A program made the translations under genes and the position numbers. Source: Caballeronia sp. SBC1 (GTDB lineage Bacteria > Pseudomonadota > Gammaproteobacteria > Burkholderiales > Burkholderiaceae). From it: 64,000 nucleotides of DNA. Where the stretch lies: positions 124,001 to 188,000 of the forward strand of contig NZ_CP049160.1 in the NCBI RefSeq assembly GCF_011493005.1, written 5' to 3'. This document shows, piece after piece, positions 28,644 to 37,692 of this stretch (within the stretch, counting starts at the first letter, position 1; each line of letters starts with the position of its first letter). The notes beneath the pieces were generated by a model. That model was not told the DNA's origin and did no database searches. It saw only the letters and a program-made list of their open reading frames with translations.

Positions 28644-29398
28644 CACAGCAACGCATTTTGCGGATTGGCCAGATCGTCCCGTCTTCCAACACCACGATGG
28701 AAACCGAAATTCCAGCGATGTTCCGAACGCGGGAACAGGACTTTGCCGAACGCTTCACCTTCCACTCCAGCCGCATGCGGATGAAGAAGGTCGTGAAGGA
28801 AGAGCTGGCGGCCATGGACCGCGACAGCGACCGTTGCGCCCTTGAGCTGTCGGATGCCCGCGTGGACGTGCTGGGCTACGCGTGCCTCGTCGCCATCATG
28901 AGCATGGGTCAGGGTTACCACCGGGTCTCCGAAGCGCGCCTCGCGCAACGCACGGAGGAAAACGGAGCACCGGCGCCCGTGGTGACGAGCGCCGGTGCGC
29001 TGGTAGACGGCTTGCACGCGATGGGTGCGAAGCGGGTTTCGGTGGTCTGCCCGTACATGAAGCCGCTCACGAAGATGGTGGTCGAGTACATCGAGAGCGA
29101 AGGCATCGAGGTGAAGGACTACGTCGCGCTGGAAATCCCCGACAACCTGCAAGTGGCGGCGCAGGATCCGGCCAATCTGGTCGACATCTACAAGCGCCTT
29201 GATTGCGGCAACATTGACGCAATGGTGCTTTCTGCATGCGTGCAGATGCAGTCGTTGCCGTCGATCCAGAAGGTGCAGGAGGAATCGGGCATTCCTACTG
29301 TGTCCGCAGCAGTCGCCACCACGTGGCAGATGCTGCGCCGTCTGGAGTTGCGTACCGAGGTTGCTGGCTGCGGCGAACTGCTTTCGGGCAAGTACTGA
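28640..29398 (+). CDS. Maleate cis-trans isomerase
   Basis: A 252-residue Asp/Glu-racemase-fold protein with strong maleate isomerase features: IGQIVPSSNTTMETEIPAMF, FTFHSSRMRM, LGYACLVAIMSMG with catalytic Cys82, and VLSACVQMQSLPS with the second Cys near residue 200. It converts maleate to fumarate, delivering carbon to the TCA cycle. NicE of nicotinate degradation is the closest known role. Translationally coupled to the amidase gene. It is the last gene of the rightward operon. Confidence 0.92.
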   Translation: MTQQRILRIGQIVPSSNTTMETEIPAMFRTREQDFAERFTFHSSRMRMKKVVKEELAAMDRDSDRCALELSDARVDVLGYACLVAIMSMGQGYHRVSEARLAQRTEENGAPAPVVTSAGALVDGLHAMGAKRVSVVCPYMKPLTKMVVEYIESEGIEVKDYVALEIPDNLQVAAQDPANLVDIYKRLDCGNIDAMVLSACVQMQSLPSIQKVQEESGIPTVSAAVATTWQMLRRLELRTEVAGCGELLSGKY

Positions 29399-29538
29399 GT
29401 GAGCAGCAAAGCGGGCTGCGAAACAGGCTGCACGAGCAAGTCACCGCAAGCGGCGACTACTTCAAAATTGGAGACGCCGGACGCTTTCACATGCCCCGGC
29501 TGGAATGTACCAGCGCATGGGTTACGCGTTGCGCGCGC

Positions 29539-30003
29539 TCAGGCGGGCGGGCGGTGGAGGTCGATCAGCAGGCGCAGCGTCGCCTTGAGTTCCTCGGCCT
29601 TCTCTTTGCCGAGCGGCGCCAGCACTTGTTCCTCGTGTGCCTTGGCTTGTTCGATCAGGGCCAACACGAGCTTCTGCCCTCGCGGCGTGATGCGAATGAG
29701 GGTGACGCGCCGGTCGGTTTCATGGGGGACGCGTTTGACATAGCCCTGTGCCTCCATGCGGTCGAGCAGCCGCGTGACGGTCGGTTGCTTGGTCACGGAA
29801 ACCTGCGCCAGGCGTCCGATGCTGATGGGCTCGCTGTTGGACAACGTGGACAGCACGCGCCAGTCGGAGACTTCGAAGCCGTTGGCCTGCACGATGACAT
29901 GGAATTCGCCAGAGATGAGCTCGCTGACCTGCGCCAGCAGCGCGGGCGTGTAGCTGTCAACGAAGGCGGTTTCCTTGGGCTTGTTCGGACGTTGGGGATT
30001 CAC
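29539..30003 (-). CDS. MarR family regulator
   Basis: A 154-residue MarR protein. The winged helix spans ISIGRLAQVSVTKQPTVTRL and the wing ETDRRVTLIRITPRG. Dimerisation helices flank it. It is divergent from the isatin-hydrolase-like gene and convergent with the catabolic operon. MarR repressors respond to small aromatic acids and often control auxin or aromatic breakdown. It is the best candidate to act on the 27-bp motif found at both 18598 and 30167. Confidence 0.9.
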   Translation of the reverse strand: MNPQRPNKPKETAFVDSYTPALLAQVSELISGEFHVIVQANGFEVSDWRVLSTLSNSEPISIGRLAQVSVTKQPTVTRLLDRMEAQGYVKRVPHETDRRVTLIRITPRGQKLVLALIEQAKAHEEQVLAPLGKEKAEELKATLRLLIDLHRPPA

Positions 30004-30305
30004 GGCTTACTGTCTCGGTGGCTTGAAAAGCAGCAAACATACCATGCGGTGAGGTTTCGGGGATTGAACGTGTGATCTCACGTAAGGTTTCTGGCGTTCG
30101 CTTTTGTTATCTTGATTTATACTGTGTAGTGCGAATTATAATAGGTAACAGAAAATTCTTTGAAACGGGTTAACCATGATTTTGAAAATATTTTAATCCG
30201 AAAGATAATGCTTCATGCTCGCGCCACGATGAGATACGGCATGCGGGCTGAGCGGCTGGCAATTGCCAAAAAAGAATCGGTGACAGGACAAGAGGGAGAA
30301 GGGAC
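30004..30305. promoter_or_regulatory. Divergent MarR/cyclase regulatory spacer with shared motif copy 2
   Basis: No gene is seen in this 302-base AT-rich spacer. The second copy of the 27-bp motif is at 30167-30193 (GGGTTAACCATGATTTTG and nine more bases), 112 bases upstream of the cyclase start. TGTTATC (from 30104) and GGTAACA (from 30144) flank its promoter-proximal part and could be half-sites. Confidence 0.55.
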
Positions 30306-31085
30306 ATGACGGGCAGCCTTGAACAGCTGGGCGCGGATCTGGCGAGCGGCCAGGTGCGTGTGGTGGATCTGACGCAGACGCTGTCGCCGGAGTTTCCGGC
30401 GCTGCAGCTGCCGCCGGAATTCGGGCAGGTGTGGGCGTTCAAAATGGAGCGGATCAGCCAGTACGACGAAAAGGGTCCGGGGTGGTACTGGAACAACTTC
30501 TCGTGCGGCGAGCACACGGGCACGCACTTCGATGCGCCGGTGCACTGGATCAGCGGGCGCGACCATGCGCACAACTCGGTGGACACCATCGAGGTGAAGA
30601 ACTTCATCGCGCCAGCGGTGGTGGTGGATGCGAGCGGGCAGGTGGCGGGCGATGCAGACTGGCTGCTGACGGTGGACTTCCTTGAGCGGTGGGAAACGCG
30701 GCACGGCCGGATTCCGGCGAGCGCATGGGTGCTGCTGCGCACGGACTGGTCAAAGCGCACTGATCCGGCAGAGTTTCTGAACCTGCGTGAAGACGGAGCG
30801 CACACGCCGGGGCCGACGCAGGAGGCGGTGGAGTGGCTGCTCCATGAGCGTCAGGTGCACGGCTTCGGGGTCGAGACAATCAATACGGATGCGGGGCAGT
30901 CGTACGGGTGGTCGATGCCGTACCCGTGCCACACTCTAATGCACGGGGCGAACCGTTACGGGCTGCAATGCCTGAAAAACCTGGACCAGCTGCCGGCCAC
31001 GGGGGTGGTGATCGTCTCGGCGCCGCTGAAGATCCAGGGTGGCTCCGGCAGTCCGCTGCGCGTGTTGGCGCTAGTCCAGGAATGA
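30306..31085 (+). CDS. Cyclase-family hydrolase, isatin hydrolase/kynurenine formamidase-like
   Basis: A 259-residue metal-dependent hydrolase. The family motif is HTGTHFDAPVHW, with His70, His74, Asp76 and His80 as metal ligands. Late GVETINTDAGQSYGW and PCHTLMHGANRYGLQCL complete the active site. The length fits isatin hydrolase (about 260) better than bacterial kynurenine formamidase (about 210). The proposed reaction is isatin plus water to isatinate, whose 2-oxoacid group would suit the IorAB-like enzyme. GGGAGAAGGG precedes the ATG. Substrate assignment is inference. Confidence 0.82.
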   Translation: MTGSLEQLGADLASGQVRVVDLTQTLSPEFPALQLPPEFGQVWAFKMERISQYDEKGPGWYWNNFSCGEHTGTHFDAPVHWISGRDHAHNSVDTIEVKNFIAPAVVVDASGQVAGDADWLLTVDFLERWETRHGRIPASAWVLLRTDWSKRTDPAEFLNLREDGAHTPGPTQEAVEWLLHERQVHGFGVETINTDAGQSYGWSMPYPCHTLMHGANRYGLQCLKNLDQLPATGVVIVSAPLKIQGGSGSPLRVLALVQE

Positions 31086-31241
31086 GGCATACGTTCCTGC
31101 TCTAGTGCAACTGAAAGCAGTGAATGGGTTAGCGTCGTCGGACCCAACTTACAATTGATTGCGGGTTTCGATGGGTATCACGGTGGCGCTCACTAAGGAA
31201 AACGTAGTATTTTTGTCCCGCGGGATTTGCTTCTTATGGGT

Positions 31242-31610
31242 GGCGATTTCTTTAGGGAGCGTTACCGCGAAGGCGACCGAATGATCGCCGACATTCCTGC
31301 AGTTGCTATCGGCCATGGCGACTGTGACGCAGCGCTTTGCCGACGCGATCGCTTATACGCGCGCGCGTGCTCGATACGCGGAAGACGTTGCCTGGACTGC
31401 GCCTCGCACAGAAATACGCTGTACGTGTCGGCGGCGGCGCCAACCAGCGGCTCGCGTTTTACGACGGCATTCTGATCAAGGACAACCCCGTCGCAGCGGC
31501 AGGCGGTGTAGGCGCAGCGATGGACGCTGCACTTGCGCTGAACGCGGGGGTGTCGATCCAGATCGAGGCGGGCACGCTGGAGCAACTCGAAACCGCGCTG
31601 GCTTTACGGC
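31242..31610 (+). pseudogene. nadC: Remnant of quinolinate phosphoribosyltransferase nadC
   Basis: Three fragments in different frames match NadC: RERYREGDRMIAD near 31250, MATVTQRFADAIAYTRAR near 31318, and then, after a frameshift near 31365, LPGLRLAQKYAVRVGGGANQ with FYDGILIKDN. About 25 residues between the first two are deleted and the C-terminus is gone. Non-functional; a chromosomal copy presumably serves NAD synthesis. Confidence 0.8.
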
Positions 31611-31753
31611 ATAATGACTGCTCCGTAGTGTCTGCCCGCATTGGCAAAGTGACCAACGAACTCAATGCTGGAGATCATTTACTTTTGCATGACATCTCGG
31701 CGTTGACAACGTGCAGCATATGATCGGCGATCATCGAACTTTCCCGTCTCCCT

Positions 31754-34381
31754 ATGCTGAAGCCCCGCTCGATTTGGCTGGACTTGTTTCGACGCCGACA
31801 ATTCGTGCTTGTCCTAATATTGTCAATGTCATTGCTGGTGGGCGTCGCATTCTACGGGATTGTCCGGGACCGCATCACGACAATGGAGGCCGCGCGTCGG
31901 GGGGCGCTCGACATTGCGGACGCGATTCAGGTGCACATTTCGGGTGAGCTTGTGCAGGCATCCTATAGCATCATAGGCGTTCGTGCGGATCTGCAGGGCA
32001 AACCGCACGCAAGTGCGTCGGTGGTGCGGGTGAGCTTGTTACAGGCGATGCGTTATGACGCGGTGTCCGCGTTCATTGGGGTCGCCCACGGCGGCGAAAT
32101 TTTAATGGCCGACAGAGCGGGTTTCGTCGTCGATAGGCCAGCCCTCACAGGCGCCCTGTGTAAAGCGCTACAGAGGACGGCGCTAACGGATACCGTGGAG
32201 GCCCTTCCTCTCATCCATGATGATGAGCGAGGAATCTGGTATTTGCCGATGGTGCTGCGCATCGACAAATTAGGGAGCGACACCGACACCTCTTTCGCCC
32301 TTGTCCCGGCGCTGCAGCTAGTTGGAGCGGCGTCCAGTCTTCAGTTGCTGACAGAAGGACGCTTTGGGCTTTTTACGGGCGAAGGCAGAAGGCTGTTCCG
32401 GTACCTTAGTCGCGAGCATGCCTTTGAGATCCGTCCTTCTCCGGTTTCGCCAAACAGGCTACAAACAATAGCGGAGCGGGAAACCGGGACGTTTGAAGGC
32501 GAGTCTTCCGTCGATCACCGATACGACATCTTTGGCTACTCGCGCTCCAGGTCGCTACCACTGCTTGTCGTCGTGGGCATGCCAAAGAACTCGCTCGAAA
32601 TGGCTTGGCTCCAGCGGTCTGCAGTGCAATTCATACTGCTGTTAGGCGGGTGTCTTGCATCTGTCGTCTTCGCTTTACGATTAAGGAAAGCGGTCTCCGA
32701 CCTCGCCAAGAGCCATGGTTTGTATCGCCAGTTGTTCAGATCAGTGGACGACGGGTTGATCATCCTGGATCGCGATGGTGTCATCCAGAAATACAACCCA
32801 CGCGCCTCTCGGCTTCTGTGCGCCGAGTCGGAACAGGGACTCGCCGGGCTCAATCTTTTTCACCTTACCGCGACCGATCGATCCGCAGATCTTGTCGCGA
32901 GCCGTGGGCTGGACCGGCTACGCCACCTTAAGGCGGGCGAGACATGCACTCACGATTGGAAATTCCGACGCATAGACGTCGCCGGTACGATTGACGTGAA
33001 ATTGCAGCTATCCGCGTTTCCGGGCGAAGCGGATACGTTAGTCATGGCGCTGCTGCGGGACGTGACAACGGAGCGCGAGTATCTTGCCAGGCAGGAATTT
33101 CTTGCCAACCACGATACGCTGACCGGCCTCCTGAATCGCTATGCTTTCCTCGATCATCTCGGCGGTAGAGTCAATGACAACCCGGACGGGTCATTCATCG
33201 TCGCGCTTCTGGATTTGAATCGCTTCAAGGAGATCAACGATTCATTGGGGCATCACGCAGGTGACGCCGTCCTTGAAATCCTGGGTGGGAGACTGGGCCA
33301 CCTGCTTGAACGCCGTTCAGGTTGTATCGCAAGACTGGGGGGAGATGAAATTGCGGTTTGTGCGGACCCGACGGAATGGTCGGGTGGAGTAGAGGAGATC
33401 TGTCGGGGACTGCACGCAGCGATTCAGAAATCGTTCACGCTCGATGACGCGCATTTCGAAGTTACCGCGAGTGTCGGCGTAGCGGTGTACCCAGATGATG
33501 CGAACATGCCCGAACAGCTTCTCCGCTGTGCCGACATCGCCATGTATTCCGCGAAGCGGGCAATGATACCGGTCAGGCATTACTCGCCGAACCTGGATTG
33601 CAACACGCCGCAGTCATTGGCGTTGAAGTCTGATTTTGCACGCGCGATCCGTGACGGCGACGTGTTCCTGGCGTACCAGCCAAAGGTGCGCCTCTGCGAT
33701 GGAGCGCTGGTCGGCTTCGAGGCATTGGCACGCTGGACGCATCTCAGCGAGGGGCCCATATTGCCTAGCATTTTTGTTCCTTTGGCTGAGACCACCGAGC
33801 TGATCTATCCCTTTACCTATCGCGTGCTCAGGACAGCCATCGGGCAACTCAAATCATGGTCGCTGAGCGGCCACCACGTATCGATTTCTGTCAACGTCAG
33901 CGCGAACAATCTGTTGCATCCGGACTTTGTCGAGCAGGTGAACGCGTTGTTGCAGGAATTCGAAGTTTCACCGGCTCAACTAGAGCTCGAGGTCACGGAA
34001 AGTGCGTTGATGCGAGATCCCGACACCGCGCTGAAGCACCTCTGCCAGATTAGAGACATGGGCGTACAGTTGTCCATCGACGACTTTGGTACAGGTCACT
34101 CCTCTCTGGCCTATCTGAAGATGTTGCCAGTGCAAATTCTTAAGATAGACCAGTCCTTTATCGCGTCGCTCATGACCGACGAGGCAGATCGCCGGATTGT
34201 GAACTCGGCCATCAAACTCGCACATAGCTTCAACATGCAAGTGGTGGCCGAGGGGGTGGAAACGTCTGACGTGGCTGATATTCTGTTGGCGATGGGATGC
34301 GACATCGCTCAGGGCTATTTCTACGATCGGCCAGCAGGTGCGGACGAAATTGCTGGACGATGGTTGTTGAGTGGAGATTAA
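31754..34381 (+). CDS. Membrane-bound PAS-GGDEF-EAL protein (cyclic di-GMP turnover)
   Basis: An 875-residue protein. Membrane helices at about 15-33 and 288-308 enclose a periplasmic sensor region. A PAS domain (LFRSVDDGLIILDRDGVIQ) follows, then GGDEF near 440-600 and EAL from about 620. The cyclase motif is RLGGDEIAV, so the final Phe is Ile. The RxxD inhibitory site is absent (RSGC). EAL motifs are complete: FEALARW, EVTESAL, IDDFGTGHSS, KIDQSF and AEGVET. Phosphodiesterase activity is therefore likely, while cyclase activity is uncertain. Neither neighbour suggests its signal. Confidence 0.9.
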   Translation: MLKPRSIWLDLFRRRQFVLVLILSMSLLVGVAFYGIVRDRITTMEAARRGALDIADAIQVHISGELVQASYSIIGVRADLQGKPHASASVVRVSLLQAMRYDAVSAFIGVAHGGEILMADRAGFVVDRPALTGALCKALQRTALTDTVEALPLIHDDERGIWYLPMVLRIDKLGSDTDTSFALVPALQLVGAASSLQLLTEGRFGLFTGEGRRLFRYLSREHAFEIRPSPVSPNRLQTIAERETGTFEGESSVDHRYDIFGYSRSRSLPLLVVVGMPKNSLEMAWLQRSAVQFILLLGGCLASVVFALRLRKAVSDLAKSHGLYRQLFRSVDDGLIILDRDGVIQKYNPRASRLLCAESEQGLAGLNLFHLTATDRSADLVASRGLDRLRHLKAGETCTHDWKFRRIDVAGTIDVKLQLSAFPGEADTLVMALLRDVTTEREYLARQEFLANHDTLTGLLNRYAFLDHLGGRVNDNPDGSFIVALLDLNRFKEINDSLGHHAGDAVLEILGGRLGHLLERRSGCIARLGGDEIAVCADPTEWSGGVEEICRGLHAAIQKSFTLDDAHFEVTASVGVAVYPDDANMPEQLLRCADIAMYSAKRAMIPVRHYSPNLDCNTPQSLALKSDFARAIRDGDVFLAYQPKVRLCDGALVGFEALARWTHLSEGPILPSIFVPLAETTELIYPFTYRVLRTAIGQLKSWSLSGHHVSISVNVSANNLLHPDFVEQVNALLQEFEVSPAQLELEVTESALMRDPDTALKHLCQIRDMGVQLSIDDFGTGHSSLAYLKMLPVQILKIDQSFIASLMTDEADRRIVNSAIKLAHSFNMQVVAEGVETSDVADILLAMGCDIAQGYFYDRPAGADEIAGRWLLSGD

Positions 34382-34652
34382 CCTGTGCGAAAGCTGGTGA
34401 ACAGACAACGCCGGAATTAACAATGTTTCGGTGCAAATAGGCGTGCGACGGGTTTATCTTGCTGTTTGACGAGTTGATGACCGGACACAATTTGTGTGTG
34501 CTAATTTGACATAATCAAATGGTCAATTTTTTTGGTTTGTATGTCGGAAACACTGTGCCAGCTTATTAGCGGGCTCACCGTTCAATGAGCTCGCAGCTGA
34601 ACGGCAGAGTCGCAGTTCTGCTTATGCAGACCTCAAATCGACTGTCATCTAG
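34382..34652. other. Spacer between GGDEF-EAL gene and integrase remnant
   Basis: No gene seen. The AT-rich stretch around 34490-34540 may hold a promoter, but nothing definite can be said. Confidence 0.35.
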
Positions 34653-35222
34653 CTACCAGTTGAGTCTCAGCCCGGCTTCTGTTGCACGATGTCGATCGTC
34701 GTCGTCGGCATGCAGGTATTGGCTAGTGGTCGAGATCGATTCGTGTCCCAGGTTGTCACGCACGTATCTCAGGTCGACTTGGCCGTCCATCATGCGAGAG
34801 CCCGTCGTGTGCCGCAGCCAATGGGCAGACGCTTGGCGCAATCGCTCCGTTGCGCGCTCGCGCGCTTCTTCCGCTGACTGCAGATGGTTGATCGCATTGT
34901 CGAACACCTGTTTAATGATCAAGTGTACGGCACCGCGGGTCAACGTGCGCTGGGTGCCACCGATCGGCAACAGCAGCGGTGTCGTTTCGCCGCCATAGGG
35001 TAGGGCCGCGAGTCCGTAGTGTCGGCGATAGCGTGTCAGTTCCGCCATCAGTTCGGTCGTCGCCGGCAGCAAGCGCTCCTTGTCACCTTTCCCGGTGATT
35101 GCCAGCCACCACCGGTCCTTGCCATCGCGATCGCGCCGTCTAAAAAAACCGCCCATCGGATTGCTCACGACTTCCGAAATGCGTAGACCCATTAAATACA
35201 GTAGCGAGATCAGCCAGCGCAC
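34653..35222 (-). pseudogene. Tyrosine recombinase, C-terminal half only
   Basis: About 190 residues of the catalytic domain of a site-specific integrase. MGLRISEV carries the first catalytic Arg, HWLRHTTGSRM the HxLR box, and SISTTSQYLHAD the nucleophile Tyr. The N-terminal half is missing: the frame breaks at the left end of the Tn7-like element near 35219. A matching N-terminal piece lies on the same strand at the far side of that element (55806-55934). About 150 residues between the two pieces are absent, so this was insertion plus deletion. Confidence 0.8.
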
Positions 35223-35230
35223 ACGTAAAC

Positions 35231-35337
35231 CGAAATAACTTTGTCAATTCGAAAACCATGCCAGTCCTGGCTGATCGCGACTGCACGGAATCGGATTGAC
35301 ATTTATATTTGCAGTCCGAACGAAATAAAATCGTCAA
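35231..35337. repeat. Left-end TnsB-binding-type repeats (copies A and C)
   Basis: Copy A at 35231-35247 is CGAAATAACTTTGTCAA; copy C at 35321-35337 is CGAAATAAAATCGTCAA. Both point inward. A weaker reversed match (TTGACATTTATATTTGC) is at 35296-35312. They should bind the TnsB transposase. Confidence 0.7.
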
Positions 35338-35665
35338 TTCGCATAACTTATACCCTGGACATACATAGTTGGCCAACAAGTGACTGCAGGACTCGACGTG
35401 ACGGAGCTGCCAGCGGCTCACCGAAACTATGTAGAAGTACATCGTAATACATACTTCCCTACCGTAAGCAGATGCGCGCACCGGTGCCGTTCCTTGTTAC
35501 GAGGATGACGACAGCCTCATTCCTTTCATGGCAGAGATTCGTGTTGGGTTAATTGCGACCTAGGATTTTGCGGATGGCCCTCGCGAAGCCAACGTCGAAT
35601 AACGTTCGACCTTTCGCGTTCGTGATTTCGCCATGACTGCCTTCTTGCCAGCCCTGGTCCTCTAG

Positions 35666-37143
35666 TCTTACTGTGTCACAAAGTTAACTTGACATTCCCA
35701 CAGCAGGGACAGCGCGGAAGCCTGCCGGTGATCGCGCGGGCGATGAGTACTCGCAGCGTCGAAATCGAGTCAGGCACGTGGCGCTGGACCCGTCCGGCTG
35801 CCGCGAGGGAGGTAACCTTCGGGTAGGGAAGCCGCTTCTGGTCGAGCGCGGTTTTTTTTTGCGCCCTCCTGACCGAGCCGCTCGGTGACGAGAAAGGCGT
35901 AAGCCGCAATACACAGCGTGGCATGGTGATGGAAGCCGCGCCAGCCGCGGCCCTCGTAATGCGCGAGGCCGAACTCCTGCTTGAGCTCCTGGTAGTCTCG
36001 CTCAATACGCCAGCGCATCTTGGTGACGAAGACCAGTTGTTCCAGCGTGGCATCGGACGGCGCCGTGCTGAGGAAGTATTTCACCGGCTCGGCTTCTCCC
36101 TCGGGCCACTCGATCAGTAGCCACTCCTCGGCGCGCATCTCGGTGCCCAGGTAATCGCGGTGAGCAGGACGAACCCGCACAGCGGCGAAACGCGAGGATA
36201 GATCCGTGTTGGTACCTTCGCGCCAGGTGACCGCACTATAGGCCTCCCGCGGCAATGCCATGGCCAGTGCCTTGACCGACACCGGCTCGTGACCCGGCTC
36301 GCGGCGCAGCTTCGTCGGCCGTATGCCGCGACCGCTCCATGGCCTGGGTGGCAGGGGTGCGGCGCCCGGTGCCCATACCGTGGTTCCCGGCCTGATACCG
36401 ACGGCATACAGCATGCCCAGTTCAGTAATGCCATCGCGAAAGGCGGTTTCATCGCCATACCCAGCATCGGCCAGCACCACGCCCATGGGCACGCCCGAGG
36501 CGAGCGCCTCATGCATTTGCGCCAACGCGATTTCCGGCTTGGTCGCGAAGCTCACCTCGTCGGGCACCCCGGCTTTCTTGCGGCGCACAGGGTCAGCCGC
36601 CCAGTCCTTGGGCAGATACAGTTGATAGCCAACAGGAACGCTGCCCCGAACGCTGGCCAGCGACAAACTGACCGCCACCTGGCAGTTGTCCTGTTTGCCC
36701 AGTTGACCGCAGTATTGGCGCGCGACGCCAACTGAATGCGTGCCCTTCTTCGGGAATCCCGTGTCATCAACGATCCAGTAGCAGCCACTGTCCAGACCAA
36801 GGTCTGGCACAACCCAGTCGCGGATGCGCGTCATCACCGCGTGGTCGGACCATCCGGCCTTCGCCACGAAGTGATGCAGTGACTGATGCTTTGCTGCGAC
36901 GTGCAGCGGATCGGTATGCGCTGCCAGAGGCTCAACGCTCTTGCGATGGATCGGCAGCATCAGCCCGCGACAATAGTCCTGCAATCCGGCGTTCCGATCC
37001 TCATGCCCTAACGCTGCGCACAGGTGCTCGATGTAGCGATCGAACTTCTCCAGATTTTCCATTGCAGTCCGCTGGTAAATAAGGATTCCTTATTATAGAA
37101 TGAAACGTAAAAGAAACTGTCGTTTTTTTATGACACAGTGAGA
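35666..37143 (-). mobile_element. IS701 family insertion sequence
   Basis: A complete 1478-bp element. The left end reads TCTTACTGTGTCACA; the right end, read inward, is TCTCACTGTGTCATA. Direct copies of CTAG flank it at 35662-35665 and 37144-37147, the four-base target duplication typical for IS701. It carries one transposase gene and disrupts gmtX. Confidence 0.92.
35770..37062 (-). CDS. IS701 family transposase
   Basis: A 430-residue DDE transposase (IS4-like fold). Motifs are YWIVDDTGFPKKG (first D), GVVLADAGYGDE (second D) and MRWRIERDYQELKQEFGL (the E of the Y-(2)-R-(3)-E-(6)-K type). After residue about 400 it reads through a run of nine A (plus-strand T at 35852-35860) into a short proline-rich tail. 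In another frame the same region encodes a tail ending near LPRCPCCG that stops at 35676. A one-base slip in the A-run would join them, so this is either slippage-controlled or a recent frameshift. Confidence 0.88.
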   Translation of the reverse strand: MENLEKFDRYIEHLCAALGHEDRNAGLQDYCRGLMLPIHRKSVEPLAAHTDPLHVAAKHQSLHHFVAKAGWSDHAVMTRIRDWVVPDLGLDSGCYWIVDDTGFPKKGTHSVGVARQYCGQLGKQDNCQVAVSLSLASVRGSVPVGYQLYLPKDWAADPVRRKKAGVPDEVSFATKPEIALAQMHEALASGVPMGVVLADAGYGDETAFRDGITELGMLYAVGIRPGTTVWAPGAAPLPPRPWSGRGIRPTKLRREPGHEPVSVKALAMALPREAYSAVTWREGTNTDLSSRFAAVRVRPAHRDYLGTEMRAEEWLLIEWPEGEAEPVKYFLSTAPSDATLEQLVFVTKMRWRIERDYQELKQEFGLAHYEGRGWRGFHHHATLCIAAYAFLVTERLGQEGAKKNRARPEAASLPEGYLPRGSRTGPAPRA

Positions 37144-37692
37144 CTAGGAATTCGTGCGAGATGGCGTTTTGCAGAGCGTTGCGCTCAGACGGCGTCAAAT
37201 GTTCGGACATCGTCGCCACCGCTGCAGAGTACGTGGATGGGGTGGGTACAATCGTGGCGCCGAGCGGACGCCGGTCAACCGTAAGTTGCGTTTGCGTCTT
37301 CAGTACATTGAGCTGGGCTTTGAGCTTATCCCGCTCAGCGATGATTGCTTGCATGATGGAGCGGATGGCGGGGTCCTCAATGCGCATCAGATATTCGTAG
37401 CTGGCCAACGGCTTGGATGCCTTTGGCGCAGGCGGACCGGCGTACGTTGCCCACGCCTCAATGAGCGCGCGATAGTCGGCGGACTGGGCGTTATACAGCG
37501 CACGTCCCTTGAGCAAGCCCTGCGCCTCGCACAGGCGTCCAATGGATGGAAGCGAGAAGTCGCGCGAGCCAACGTCGTACTGAACGCGGCAGAGCTCATG
37601 CATCTGTGCCAGATTGCGACGCCGTTGCGCCCGAGCACCTTTGGCCAGTAGCGACTCGAGTACAACATCGGGATGAATCTCCGTCGTCATGT

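Noticed and set aside
23076..29398. Simple salicylate to gentisate pathway
   Set aside because: No salicylyl-CoA ligase is seen, and the coupled amidase and maleate isomerase would have no clear role with a nitrogen-free substrate.
11105..31085. Plain kynurenine pathway (formamidase plus kynureninase to anthranilate)
   Set aside because: No tryptophan dioxygenase is present, the cyclase is longer than bacterial KynB, and the pathway would need a CoA ligase to reach the monooxygenase. Kept only as an alternative in the gene entries.
35296..35312. Additional Tn7-like repeat copy (TTGACATTTATATTTGC)
   Set aside because: It has the opposite orientation to the other left-end copies and a weaker match, so it is not counted.
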